Source: a bacterium
GTDB taxonomy: Bacteria; Patescibacteriota; Minisyncoccia; UBA6257; GWB1-50-10
Reading direction: 5' to 3'
DNA length: 64,000 bases
Assembly (NCBI GenBank): GCA_021825465.1
Contig: JAKAGX010000001.1
Location: forward strand, 1 to 64,000
Below, piece after piece: positions 33,402-42,341 of the stretch (the stretch's first letter is position 1; each line of letters begins with the position of its first letter). A model generated the notes under the pieces. The model was not told the origin of the DNA. It saw only the letters and a list, made by a program, of their open reading frames with translations, and ran no database searches. Made by a program: the position numbers and the translations under genes.

Positions 33402-35209
33402 ACAACTTCACTGTTATAGCAGGATTCGCAGTACACGATCTCTTTTCTCTCCGGCGCATACGGCGTCTCAAATTCACTCGGGCAACGATCGTTACCGTGA
33501 GTATGCTTGGAGAGGTTGGTATAAATGCCATTCTCTGATCTTTCGCCGACACATTGACACCGACGATGCCAGAGCTTGAGCGGCTTCCGCTGCTCTAAAC
33601 GCTTAGCATGGCGACAGCTGAAGCAGAGGTGCGGCAATGGCAACCCCATCCGCCGGTAGAATGAGAGTTCCTGCGGGATGATCCTGAACGCCGCTGTGCA
33701 CTGCTCGTTGCACTCCCCCCGGTGCGCACATTCGATGATCTCATCCACGATCGAATCCTTCGCGTCATCTATGCTGTCGGGTGTATCGGCCTCCTTCATC
33801 GTCACCTGGTATTTTTTTTCTTCCGGCTCTTTCCACTTGAATCCGCGGCTCAGAGCGTCACTTTCATTCAACGGAAAATATTCTTGTGCGATCGTCTCAT
33901 TGTAGACGAAGGGGCTAAGTTCCGGCGGGAAGAACTCGCCGTATTTATAGATCCTCTCTTTCGAGTCAACATAGGGCATCTCGTTCATCTGCTCAACGAT
34001 CCGGGGAATCAACTCTTCATATTCTTCTTTCGAGTACTGCTTGTTCAAAATGCAGTATTGTTTGTTCCGGAGACCCGCACACCCGAAGAGATTCGAGGAA
34101 TCATAGCAGTTCTCCGAATAGGCCACATTGGCGTTGTTCCAGCTCACATACGCAAATTTAGTGGAGGAATTAATGGCTCCGCCGATGATCTCATAAGAGA
34201 AAAACAAATTCCCTCCCACTTGCATGCAATCATAGTCGTTCTCGGCATTCCATCCGCAAATGGTCAAATATTTGCCGTGTGAAGCCCCCACCCCTCCGCC
34301 GAATTCCGCGGAACTCGACGATCCGATGAAAAAACACATCCTCAGGTCATTGGAATTCTCAATGTCGTTCCCCGTCACGTTCTCGGATTTTGTGATGTGA
34401 GCGAATTTCATCGGCTGTGAGAGGATAAATGCCTTGAATTTTCCTTTGTATTCCTCAAGGATCTTGTACGATTTTAAATCGACTTCCGAGAATCTCCTTT
34501 CATATTCCTCCTTGGTGAGCTGCTCGTTGAACCAGCAGTATTGTTTGTTCCGAAGGCCCGCACACCCGAAGCAGTTCGAACATCCCCGGCAGTCATAAAG
34601 GAACCATGAGTTGAGACAATTGTCGCAATAGCGGCCGAAAGCAACGTGATATGATTTTGTGCTGTCCAGGAGTTCATAGCACTTTTCGCTTTCGTTTATG
34701 AAAAAGGTATCCACGCTGTCCTTGCTGTAGAGAGCGGTATTGGTATACATGACGTCTTCGCTGTTGTATCCGCCGATCTCCATATAGCAATTCTTGTGAT
34801 TACTGACATTGTTGCAGTACTCGCTCCCGACGGAGTTCCGGTTCATCATACTGATGCGCGGCACTTTGAGCATCAAATCGTGAAACTGCTCGAAGAAGGG
34901 CCTGGAAAAATCGTAATCCCGCCCGAAATCCATCGGATTCCAGCCGTCGGACCACCAAAATTTCGCATCATAGACCGTGAACGGCGAATTGTTCGGATAG
35001 AGGGAAATGATGTCCTCCGCATGCCCCGGGGCGCCACACTTTCGTTTGTAGAGCATCTTTTCGTTCCGCCACGTCATTCTTCTCATTGACCGGCATTCCG
35101 GGCACCACGTGGGCGGTGGGACCTGTATCCTCTCGTAGAATGCGAAATCCTCCGGATCAATCACGAATTCCTCTTTGCAGTTTTGGCAGGTTCTGGTTTC
35201 TTGTTTCAT
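33398..35209 (-). CDS. Cys-rich zinc-ribbon/beta-solenoid paralogue 3 of 13
   Basis: 603 aa, the longest copy. Ribbon 1 is intact; ribbon 2 is degenerate (CGAPGHAEDIISLYPNN), as in copies 1 and 8. Signatures: CFGCAGLRNKQYCWFNEQL and LFGCAGLRNKQYCILNKQY. The second solenoid segment has an extra Gly/Ser stretch (FIGSSSSAEFGGGVGASHG), which accounts for the length. Ribbon 3 is enlarged (CAHRGECNEQC to CFSCR), then CQC and terminal CESC. ATGA overlaps join it to copy 4 upstream and copy 2 downstream, so copies 4-3-2 form one translational chain. Confidence 0.85.
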   Translation of the reverse strand: MKQETRTCQNCKEEFVIDPEDFAFYERIQVPPPTWCPECRSMRRMTWRNEKMLYKRKCGAPGHAEDIISLYPNNSPFTVYDAKFWWSDGWNPMDFGRDYDFSRPFFEQFHDLMLKVPRISMMNRNSVGSEYCNNVSNHKNCYMEIGGYNSEDVMYTNTALYSKDSVDTFFINESEKCYELLDSTKSYHVAFGRYCDNCLNSWFLYDCRGCSNCFGCAGLRNKQYCWFNEQLTKEEYERRFSEVDLKSYKILEEYKGKFKAFILSQPMKFAHITKSENVTGNDIENSNDLRMCFFIGSSSSAEFGGGVGASHGKYLTICGWNAENDYDCMQVGGNLFFSYEIIGGAINSSTKFAYVSWNNANVAYSENCYDSSNLFGCAGLRNKQYCILNKQYSKEEYEELIPRIVEQMNEMPYVDSKERIYKYGEFFPPELSPFVYNETIAQEYFPLNESDALSRGFKWKEPEEKKYQVTMKEADTPDSIDDAKDSIVDEIIECAHRGECNEQCTAAFRIIPQELSFYRRMGLPLPHLCFSCRHAKRLEQRKPLKLWHRRCQCVGERSENGIYTNLSKHTHGNDRCPSEFETPYAPERKEIVYCESCYNSEVV

Positions 35210-36927
35210 ACAATCTCTGCATTAAAACACTGCTCGCAATAGATGACTTCTTTTCTCTCCGGCGCGTACGAGGTTTCGAACTCGTTAGAGCATCTTCCCT
35301 CTCCGTGGAAATGGGTTTTCTTGTCGCACATGCACGAGCGATGGTAGAGCTTCGGGGGGTTGACGCTCCGAAACCGCTCCCCGTGGCGGCACTCAAAGCA
35401 CTTGCGGGGCAGGGCCGCATTTATCTTTTTCAAAAAATCGTATTCTTTCCCAATGATCTGGTACGGCTTACCACACGAGGAACACTCAATGATTTCTCTC
35501 GTAATTGAGTCCGGCGTTTCCTTGATATCATCCGGCAGCTCGCCCGCTTTCTTGGTAATCGTGTGGCGCGGAGCATCCGCCTCGCGCCATGCAAAACCGC
35601 TCTCGGATGCTCTTTCCCTCGTGAGCGGGAAATAATCGTTCGCCACCGTCTCGTTGTAGGCAAAAGGTGAAAGCTCAGTCGGAAAAAATTCACCGTAGCC
35701 GTACGTTCTCCCTCTCCCGTCCACGTACGGTACTTTCCCCATCTGCTCGATGATCTTCGGAATTAATGTTTTGTACTCTTCTTTGGAATACTGCTTGTTC
35801 AGGACGCAGTATTCCCGATTCCGGAGACCGATGCAACCGAAGAGATTACTCGAGCCGTGACAATTCAAAGCATAACGGGCATCATTGGTACCGTAGACCG
35901 ATCCCACAAAGTATTGTCGAGACGCCTCGACGCCGGAATCGAAGCCCTCATAGAGCAGCTCGCAATTTCCCCCCACGCCATAGCCGTCGTACGTATCAGT
36001 GGCAGAAAGGGCATTGGTGAGATATTTGCAGTCCTTCACGTTGCCGTACGAATCAAAACAAAAGCGCGAATCGGCGACATTATACAGCCGGTCGCCGGTC
36101 ACATTGTTACAACTCACGAATGTCGCGTATTTCCTGATGGCGCCGAGCTTAAGGACCTCGAATTTTTTCTTCGTCTCCTCAAGCTGCCGGAAACTTCCCA
36201 AGTCGATCGCCGCCACTCTTTTCCCGTACTCCTCCCTGCTCAACTGCTCATTGAAGAAGCAGTAGGACTTATTCCGCAAATTCGTACACCCGAAGCAATC
36301 CGTGCATCCCTTGCAACCGAAGAGGAACCAAGAATCGGCGCAACCTTCCGATTCGGAGGAAAAGTGGACGTTAAACAGTTTGCTGCTCCCGACATCATAT
36401 GAACACAGGCTGCAATTATTGATCGCAAAGGCGTCAACGATATCTTTTGACGCGTTGCAACGGGAGGCATAGCACACATTTTCGCCGTCCCACGATGCCG
36501 AGACGAGGTACGCATCTTTATACTCGCCGACATAATTCACATAACTGGAGTTCACTGTCCGCGCATTGAAGACCGCCGGCATCGGCACTTTCTTCAGAAG
36601 CTCCGCGAACTGCCCGAAGAATGGCCTCGAAAAATCATAGTCAGCACCGAAAGCGAGCGGATCCCATGCGTCGCTCCACCAATAATCCCGATCGTATACC
36701 GTTATGCCCGAATCGGGCGCAAAACAGGAGATAACCGCCTTCCCCGTCGCCGCACATTTATTCCTGAAGAGCGTCCGTTCGTTCCGCCAGGCAAACCGAC
36801 GCTGCATCCGGCATTCCGGGCACCAGGTTGGCGGTGGGACCTGTATCCTCTCGTAGAATGCGAAATCCTCCGGTTCGATCGTGAACTCCTTCTTGCAGTT
36901 CTGGCACCGTCGCGTTTCCGAGGTCAT
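35206..36927 (-). CDS. Cys-rich zinc-ribbon/beta-solenoid paralogue 4 of 13
   Basis: 573 aa. Ribbon 1 is intact (C8, C11, C36, C39). Ribbon 2 is degenerate in the CAATGK form shared with copy 6; both also share a YDGYG(V/F)GG-ELLYEG segment in the second solenoid, so copies 4 and 6 are sister copies. Signatures: CFGCTNLRNKSYCFFNEQL and LFGCIGLRNREYCVLNKQY. Ribbon 3 is the plain form (CSSCGKPYQI to CFECR). Terminal CEQC. TAATAT (36939-36934) lies 6 bases before the ATG; this gene leads the 4-3-2 chain. Confidence 0.85.
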   Translation of the reverse strand: MTSETRRCQNCKKEFTIEPEDFAFYERIQVPPPTWCPECRMQRRFAWRNERTLFRNKCAATGKAVISCFAPDSGITVYDRDYWWSDAWDPLAFGADYDFSRPFFGQFAELLKKVPMPAVFNARTVNSSYVNYVGEYKDAYLVSASWDGENVCYASRCNASKDIVDAFAINNCSLCSYDVGSSKLFNVHFSSESEGCADSWFLFGCKGCTDCFGCTNLRNKSYCFFNEQLSREEYGKRVAAIDLGSFRQLEETKKKFEVLKLGAIRKYATFVSCNNVTGDRLYNVADSRFCFDSYGNVKDCKYLTNALSATDTYDGYGVGGNCELLYEGFDSGVEASRQYFVGSVYGTNDARYALNCHGSSNLFGCIGLRNREYCVLNKQYSKEEYKTLIPKIIEQMGKVPYVDGRGRTYGYGEFFPTELSPFAYNETVANDYFPLTRERASESGFAWREADAPRHTITKKAGELPDDIKETPDSITREIIECSSCGKPYQIIGKEYDFLKKINAALPRKCFECRHGERFRSVNPPKLYHRSCMCDKKTHFHGEGRCSNEFETSYAPERKEVIYCEQCFNAEIV

Positions 36928-36933
36928 ATATCT

Positions 36934-36939
36934 ATATTA
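36934..36939 (-). promoter_or_regulatory. -10 box TAATAT of paralogue 4
   Basis: TAATAT on the minus strand, 6 bases (AGATAT) before the ATG at 36927. Confidence 0.55.
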
Positions 36940-36965
36940 CCTTAAAACAATCCCCAAGGGAGTAA

Positions 36966-37035
36966 GCCGGATACTCCCGCGAAGGCTAAGAGCTTTAGCG
37001 TCGCCCCGGAGGGAGCCTCTGCGGGGGTATCCGGC
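36966..37035. repeat. Long inverted repeat between paralogues 4 and 5
   Basis: GCCGGATACTCCCGC (36966-36980) faces GCGGGGGTATCCGGC (37021-37035), 14 of 15 positions pairing, with a 40-base top that has further pairing (AGGCT/AGCCT). It contains AGCTTTAGCG, also present in the next intergenic hairpin. It may end transcription from paralogue 5 or be a palindromic mobile unit. Confidence 0.7.
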
Positions 37036-37041
37036 GAACTC

Positions 37042-38808
37042 CTATACTATCTCCTTTTGGTAGCATTCCTCACAGTAGATGAGATCGGGGCGGTCAGGCG
37101 CATAAGGCGTCATTACTCTATTCCCACAGGGACTATTTCCATGATCGTGGAGAACCGTATTCTTATAGCCGTTCTTCGCCGGTCCGCCGCCTTGGCACTC
37201 GCATGTCCGCTCAAAAAGCCGCCGCGGGAGGAGCTTCCGCATCCTCGCTTTGTGCCGCTCGAGGGGAGACAGTCGCGGGATCGGCAATCCCCGCCTCCGA
37301 TAGAATTGGAGTTCCATCGGGATCACTCGGTATGGCTTCCCCGACGCTTCGCATTTCAGTATCTTTTCCACGATGTCGTCTTTCACGTCTTTGATATCGT
37401 CCGGTATCGCGTAATCGGAAATTCGAATGCCGGAATCGGCCTCGTAGTCGCTCCATGGATACCCTTTTGCTTCCGCCTCGCTCTTCGAGAGCGGGTAGTA
37501 GTCCATGGCAGCCGTTTCATTGTAACCGTAGGGTGAAAGCTCGATTGGGAAGAATTCGCCGTAGCGATATACTCGTCCGTTCGCGCCGGCATACGGCATC
37601 TCATCCATGTGTTTTCTGATCTTCTGAACCAATGCCTCGTACTCCTCCTTTGGATACTGTTTGTTCAGGATGCAGTATTCACCGTTCCGGAGATTGGCGC
37701 ACCCGAAGCAATTCTTGCTATCGATGACCGAGTAGCAGTACTCGACGTCAGAGGAATGAATTTTTCGCAACGGGTCGCCGCTCATACAAAAGTTCAGGAA
37801 TTTCGAGTTATACACTCCCCCGCCGCTTGCGGACTCATAGGTCAATTCGGATGCACCATGGGCGCTCTCGTCATAGCTGTCCTTGATCCAGCCTGCGATA
37901 TAAAGGTACTTTGAATCCTCCACTTCTTCGCCGTTCCAACAATCCTTGGCGTTTTTTGAATTCGAAAGATAGTTCCCCGTCGAATTCACTGATTTGAAAA
38001 CGCTTGCGAACCGGTGCGGCATTGTGAACCAGAACTTTTCCGATCGCTCTCTCAGTTCGCTGAATCCCTTCCACGACCCGAGCGGATTCTCGGCGATGAA
38101 TTTTTGATACTCTTCTTTCGTGTGTTCCTCGTTGAAAATGCAGTATTGCTTGTTCCGGAGGCCGGCTGAGCCGAAGCAGTCATGGCAGTTCCGGCAGTCG
38201 AAACAAAAGGTCAGATTTTGGGAATCGAAACAATCGACGGAACCGGTAACGGCATAACAGCGCTCGCAATCAACGTTTCCATACCCCAATTCACTGTTCA
38301 GAAACCACCAGTTATCAAAACTGTCTTTAGAATACAGATCGTACGTATTGTATGCCGAATCCTCGTTGTAGTGGCCGCCGACATTCAGGTAGCAGTTCTT
38401 GTCATCGGTTTCCTGGTTCACCCAGTCGCTATTTACCGTGTTGAGATTCAGGATGGAAACATGCGGCGTCGCATACAAAAGTTCCTTGAACTGCTCGAAG
38501 AACGGCTTCGAAAAGTCGTACTCGCGGCCGTATTGCTTACCGTTCCATCTGTCGGACCACCAACACTCTTTGCAGTACGCCGGGTACGGCTTGTCCGGTG
38601 AAACGCGCGAAACGACCTCTTTGCCGCAGAGATCGCACTTCCGCTTGGAGAGTGCGCGCTCGTTCCGCCAAGCGATCCGCCTTTCTTCCCGGCATTCGGG
38701 GCAAAATGTCGGCGGCGGAACCTTGATCTTCTCGTAGAATGCGAAATCCTCAGGCTCGATGGTGAATTCCTTTTTACAGTTCTGACACTGTCGAGTTTCT
38801 AAACCCAT
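37042..38808 (-). CDS. Cys-rich zinc-ribbon/beta-solenoid paralogue 5 of 13
   Basis: 588 aa. Ribbons 1 (C8, C11, C36, C39) and 2 (CDLCGKE to YCKECW) are intact. Signatures: CFGSAGLRNKQYCIFNEEH (one Cys lost) and CFGCANLRNGEYCILNKQY. Ribbon 3 has lost its ligands: CEASGKPYRV at its start and PRLSPLERHKARMRK where C-P-x-CR stands in other copies. The tail keeps CEC and terminal CEEC. It shares YPKEEYEALVQKIRKHMDE with copy 11. TAGAAT (38820-38815) lies 6 bases before the ATG. Hairpins flank the gene on both sides. Confidence 0.85.
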   Translation of the reverse strand: MGLETRQCQNCKKEFTIEPEDFAFYEKIKVPPPTFCPECREERRIAWRNERALSKRKCDLCGKEVVSRVSPDKPYPAYCKECWWSDRWNGKQYGREYDFSKPFFEQFKELLYATPHVSILNLNTVNSDWVNQETDDKNCYLNVGGHYNEDSAYNTYDLYSKDSFDNWWFLNSELGYGNVDCERCYAVTGSVDCFDSQNLTFCFDCRNCHDCFGSAGLRNKQYCIFNEEHTKEEYQKFIAENPLGSWKGFSELRERSEKFWFTMPHRFASVFKSVNSTGNYLSNSKNAKDCWNGEEVEDSKYLYIAGWIKDSYDESAHGASELTYESASGGGVYNSKFLNFCMSGDPLRKIHSSDVEYCYSVIDSKNCFGCANLRNGEYCILNKQYPKEEYEALVQKIRKHMDEMPYAGANGRVYRYGEFFPIELSPYGYNETAAMDYYPLSKSEAEAKGYPWSDYEADSGIRISDYAIPDDIKDVKDDIVEKILKCEASGKPYRVIPMELQFYRRRGLPIPRLSPLERHKARMRKLLPRRLFERTCECQGGGPAKNGYKNTVLHDHGNSPCGNRVMTPYAPDRPDLIYCEECYQKEIV

Positions 38809-38814
38809 ACTCTT

Positions 38815-38820
38815 ATTCTA
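38815..38820 (-). promoter_or_regulatory. -10 box TAGAAT of paralogue 5
   Basis: TAGAAT on the minus strand, 6 bases (AAGAGT) before the ATG at 38808. Confidence 0.55.
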
Positions 38821-38842
38821 TATCAGTTCCCAGCTTTAGCGA

Positions 38843-38866
38843 GCGGGGCGCCTACCGGTGCCCCGC
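38843..38866. repeat. Hairpin between paralogues 5 and 6
   Basis: GCGGGGCGCC (38843-38852) and GGTGCCCCGC (38857-38866) form a 10-bp stem with one G-U pair and loop TACC. AGCTTTAGCG precedes it at 38832, as in the element between paralogues 4 and 5. Confidence 0.7.
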
Positions 38867-38874
38867 CCGCATAG

Positions 38875-40653
38875 TCATACTTTCTCTTGCTGATAACACT
38901 CGGCACAGTAAATGATGTCCGGTTTCTCCGGAGAGAACGATGTTTCAAACTCGTTCGGGCAATGACCTTCGCCGTGGGCATGTTTTGAGAGGTTCGTATA
39001 AGTGCCGTTTTCCGACTTCGCTCCGCCACACTGGCATTTCCGATGCCACAGCTTGAATGGATTCCTTAATTTCAGGCGATTGGCGTTCCTACAGTTGGGA
39101 CAAAGACGGGGCAAGGCCAAATTAAACTTGCGGTAAAAATCCAATTCATCCGCGATGATCTTGAAAGCCCCGGTACACTGATCGGTGCACTCTCCCTTAT
39201 GTGCACAGCCGATCACTTCTTTCAAAATATCGTCAGCGACATCTTTGACATGGTCGGGCAGGTTCTCCGCTTCCACCGTGACAGTATGTTCTTTCTTTCC
39301 CAATTCCTTCCAGGGGTATTTTTGGACAGCCGCTTCCTCCTTTTTCAAGGGGAAATATTCCTCGGCAATCGTCTCGTTGTATGCGAAGGGCGAGATTTCA
39401 CAGGGGAAAAATTCGCCATAAGCGTATTTTCTGCCGGCGGCATCGACGTACGGCATGGCATTCATGTGCTCGACGATCTTCGGGACGAGGGCTTCATACT
39501 CTTCTTTGGAATATTGCTTGTTCAGAATGCAATATTCCCGGTTTCGAAGACCGACGCATCCGAAGAGATGAGAGGAAAAATGGCAACAGTAAGCATACTC
39601 CACATCATGATTGCCGTGAGCATAGACGGTGAATTTGTAGCGTGCAGCATTGATCCCCGAGTCAACGCCTTCATACAAAAGTTCGCCAATGCCGCCAAAA
39701 CCGTACCCATCGTACGAATCCTTGAGGCCCTGGGCATGGATCGCATATTTTGAATCCTCGGTTTCGCCGTAACCGTCAAAGCAGAATTTGCAGTTTTTTG
39801 CATCGCCGACCTGGTCGCCCGTCGTGTCGACCGAACGGATGAGCGACGCAAATTCCCGCGGGAATTTTCTGTCGAATTCGTCGAATTCTTTCTTGAATGC
39901 TTGGAGATTTTTATAACTTCCGAAATCGTATTTTACCCGTTCTTTTTGATACTCATCCTTCGAGTAAGGCTTGTTGAAAATATGATATCTCTTGTTCCTT
40001 AAATTGACGCACCCCAGCGATTCATTCACATTGGTGCAATGCCGCAAGAATGCCGAATCCATGCTCTCCCCCGCATCGAACGAGAAAAACACGCGATTGA
40101 TATTGTCGCAGAGCGTATCATCGTAGCAAAGTTCGCATTTCAAGACATTGTAGAGATCCATCGAATCCTTTCCTTCCATAATGCCGCTTGAAAAAGAAAC
40201 GTTTTCATTCATATATGACGCATAAAGGAGATAACAATCCTTGCAGTCGGCATTGTGGTTCCCGTAATCGCTCCGCGTAACGTTCGTATTCGCGAGATTC
40301 GGCAACGGCGCTCGGTGCAAGAGATCTCGGTACTGCTCGAAGAACGGCTTCGAAAAGTCATACTCGCGGCCCGATGCAAGATTGTCCCATTTGTCGCTCC
40401 ACCAATAATCCCGGTCATAGACGACCATGTTGCTTTCGGGCGAAAACATCGTGAGAAATTCCTTTCCCGTCGCCGCACACTTTCCTTTATAAAGGGTCCG
40501 TTCGTTTCTCCATATAAATCTCCTCTGCATCCTGCAATCCGGGCAAAATGTCGGCGGCGGGACCCGGATCTTCTCGTAAAACGCAAAATCGTCGGACTCG
40601 ACCGTGAATTCCTTCTTACAATTCTGACATTGCCTTTTTTCCCTTTCTGTCAT
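38875..40653 (-). CDS. Cys-rich zinc-ribbon/beta-solenoid paralogue 6 of 13
   Basis: 592 aa from the ATG at 40653, chosen because TATAGT (40666-40661) lies 7 bases before it; the ATG two codons earlier would be 1 base from the box. Ribbon 1 is intact (C9, C12 and CPDCR). Ribbon 2 is of the degenerate CAATGK form, as in copy 4. Signatures: SLGCVNLRNKRYHIFNKPY (first Cys lost) and LFGCVGLRNREYCILNKQY. Ribbon 3 is enlarged (CAHKGECTDQC to CPNCR). Terminal CAEC. The box overlaps the TAG stop of copy 7. Confidence 0.85.
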   Translation of the reverse strand: MTEREKRQCQNCKKEFTVESDDFAFYEKIRVPPPTFCPDCRMQRRFIWRNERTLYKGKCAATGKEFLTMFSPESNMVVYDRDYWWSDKWDNLASGREYDFSKPFFEQYRDLLHRAPLPNLANTNVTRSDYGNHNADCKDCYLLYASYMNENVSFSSGIMEGKDSMDLYNVLKCELCYDDTLCDNINRVFFSFDAGESMDSAFLRHCTNVNESLGCVNLRNKRYHIFNKPYSKDEYQKERVKYDFGSYKNLQAFKKEFDEFDRKFPREFASLIRSVDTTGDQVGDAKNCKFCFDGYGETEDSKYAIHAQGLKDSYDGYGFGGIGELLYEGVDSGINAARYKFTVYAHGNHDVEYAYCCHFSSHLFGCVGLRNREYCILNKQYSKEEYEALVPKIVEHMNAMPYVDAAGRKYAYGEFFPCEISPFAYNETIAEEYFPLKKEEAAVQKYPWKELGKKEHTVTVEAENLPDHVKDVADDILKEVIGCAHKGECTDQCTGAFKIIADELDFYRKFNLALPRLCPNCRNANRLKLRNPFKLWHRKCQCGGAKSENGTYTNLSKHAHGEGHCPNEFETSFSPEKPDIIYCAECYQQEKV

Positions 40654-40660
40654 GCTCATT

Positions 40661-40666
40661 ACTATA
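40661..40666 (-). promoter_or_regulatory. -10 box TATAGT of paralogue 6
   Basis: TATAGT on the minus strand, 7 bases before the ATG at 40653. It is formed by the last codons and stop (40662-40664) of paralogue 7. Confidence 0.6.
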
Positions 40667-42317
40667 ATACCCTATCTTGATAACATTCTTCGCAGACGAT
40701 TTTCTGATATCCCCACTCCGGCGGATAGTAATGGATGATCGGCCTCGAGCAGAAAAAGCACATTCCTTCATACGGCGTCGTGACCGTCAGGGGTTTCATG
40801 CGCTCCAGGTTGCGCCGATCTGGATGGCGGCTCGGCAAAGGTATGCCCTGTTCTTTATAAAACGCAAGTTCCTGAGGCGCTATGTTGAACCGCCATTTAG
40901 TTTCGGGGCAAACGATCGCTTGCTTCGAAAAATCGTTGTCGACGCCGTCAATGACATCCGGAACCTCATCGCCCGATATACCTTCATAGGCCTGGTCTTG
41001 AATGTCTTCCCACAAGCCGCCTTTTTCCTCTATGGATTCGCGCGTCTCGGGGAAATACATTTGCCCGGTCGACAGGTTGTATCCGCAGTAAGCCAGCGAA
41101 TATGGGAAGAACGTCCCCCACGTTCCGTCGGCGGTCATTCGGTCTTTGATCTTTTTTACAAGATCGTTGTATTCCGACTCCGAATACTGCTTGTTCAAAA
41201 TACAGTACTTCTTCTTCCGCAAGCCGACGCATCCGAAACAGTACTCGCATTCTTCGCAATATTCGAGGTAGGCGCTGTAGCGGCAATTGCCGCACCGGGA
41301 CGTGGCAACGGTCCCATAATTATATCCATCCATCATGCTCAAAGCCGCGTTCTCGGCGATGGTGCCTGCCGCATGGACAACCTCGCGCTGTTCGTAGCCG
41401 CGAAGGAGATAGTAGCCATTCTCGGACTTTTGGGCGAAGTACGATTCTTTGCAATTCTTGCATTCTTCAAGGAAATTCCCGGTTGAATCGACAACTTTGA
41501 GGTTGCGGTCCGCCTTATGAATGACCTCGCGGGCGACGACATCGGCAAATTCCTTCTTCAATCGCTCGACCTCCCGCCTTGAGTTCAAGCGATACTCTTT
41601 CATCTTCTCAAAATATCCCTCCTTGGAATACTGCTTGTTCAGGATGCAGTATTGTTTATTCCTCAAATTCCAGCACATAAAGCAGTTCTTCACGTTCCGG
41701 CAATCATAGAGAAACGCGCTGTCCATACTGTCGCGCGCATCGAAGGAATGTCGGACCTTGTACGACTTGAAGCAATAGGTGCAATCATACGAACGCTCAA
41801 CATCGAAGCAGAAGGTGAGATCCGTTGAATTTTTGCAATTCACCGTACGGTAGGCATAGTTCACTTCTTCGCAGTCGAGCATCGATCGGCAGAGGTAGCA
41901 ATTCTTGCAGCTCCAGGCATCGTCGCTCCAATCGCAATTCGTGCTCATGGTCCCCGACCGGTGGGGATGCGGCGTTTTTCGCTGGACTTCCGCATACTGC
42001 TCGAAGAACGGCCGTGAGAAGTCATACGATCTGCCGTATTGCAACGGATCCCACACGTCCGACATCCACTCGTCGTAATCGTAGAGCGGGAAGGGCGTTT
42101 TTTCCGAGAACGTCGTGATGATGGTTTTCCCGGAGAGTGCCGACGTCGTTTTGCGGAATTTGCCGAAAACCCAGAAAGCCGTAAGGTTCTTCCAAATGCA
42201 AACATGACATTCCTGGGGCACCGGGATCCCGGTTTTTTCATAGAGAACAAGACTGTCCGGCGGAACCGAGAATTCCTTTCTACACGTCTTACATATTTTT
42301 GTTTCTTCCCCTCCCAT
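40662..42317 (-). CDS. Cys-rich zinc-ribbon/beta-solenoid paralogue 7 of 13, most divergent
   Basis: 551 aa, the shortest copy. Ribbon 1 is changed in spacing residues (C9, C12, ECHVC at 37-40, no Arg after). Ribbon 2 has no Cys at all (FRKTTSALSGKTIITTF). Signatures: CFMCWNLRNKQYCILNKQY and CFGCVGLRKKKYCILNKQY. Ribbon 3 has lost three ligands (CPETKWRF, then PSRHPDRRN). The tail is also different: CFFC, then PPEWGYQKIV and terminal CEEC. The ATG at 42317 is chosen over TTG at 42323 since TATAGT (42330-42325) lies 7 bases from it. It may be on its way to a new role or decay. Confidence 0.85.
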   Translation of the reverse strand: MGGEETKICKTCRKEFSVPPDSLVLYEKTGIPVPQECHVCIWKNLTAFWVFGKFRKTTSALSGKTIITTFSEKTPFPLYDYDEWMSDVWDPLQYGRSYDFSRPFFEQYAEVQRKTPHPHRSGTMSTNCDWSDDAWSCKNCYLCRSMLDCEEVNYAYRTVNCKNSTDLTFCFDVERSYDCTYCFKSYKVRHSFDARDSMDSAFLYDCRNVKNCFMCWNLRNKQYCILNKQYSKEGYFEKMKEYRLNSRREVERLKKEFADVVAREVIHKADRNLKVVDSTGNFLEECKNCKESYFAQKSENGYYLLRGYEQREVVHAAGTIAENAALSMMDGYNYGTVATSRCGNCRYSAYLEYCEECEYCFGCVGLRKKKYCILNKQYSESEYNDLVKKIKDRMTADGTWGTFFPYSLAYCGYNLSTGQMYFPETRESIEEKGGLWEDIQDQAYEGISGDEVPDVIDGVDNDFSKQAIVCPETKWRFNIAPQELAFYKEQGIPLPSRHPDRRNLERMKPLTVTTPYEGMCFFCSRPIIHYYPPEWGYQKIVCEECYQDRVL

Positions 42318-42341
42318 ACTCAATACTATATACCAAATATC
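42318..42341 (-). promoter_or_regulatory. Shared intergenic promoter unit, copy before paralogue 7
   Basis: ATATTTGGTATATAGTAT then TGAGT-ATG on the minus strand. TATAGT 42330-42325, 7-base spacer. It matches the units before pepA and paralogue 11. Confidence 0.7.

Noticed and set aside
40662..42317. Paralogue 7 as a pseudogene
   Set aside because: Its frame is intact, it has a good promoter and both LRNK signatures and the final C-x2-C are kept, despite loss of several ribbon ligands.
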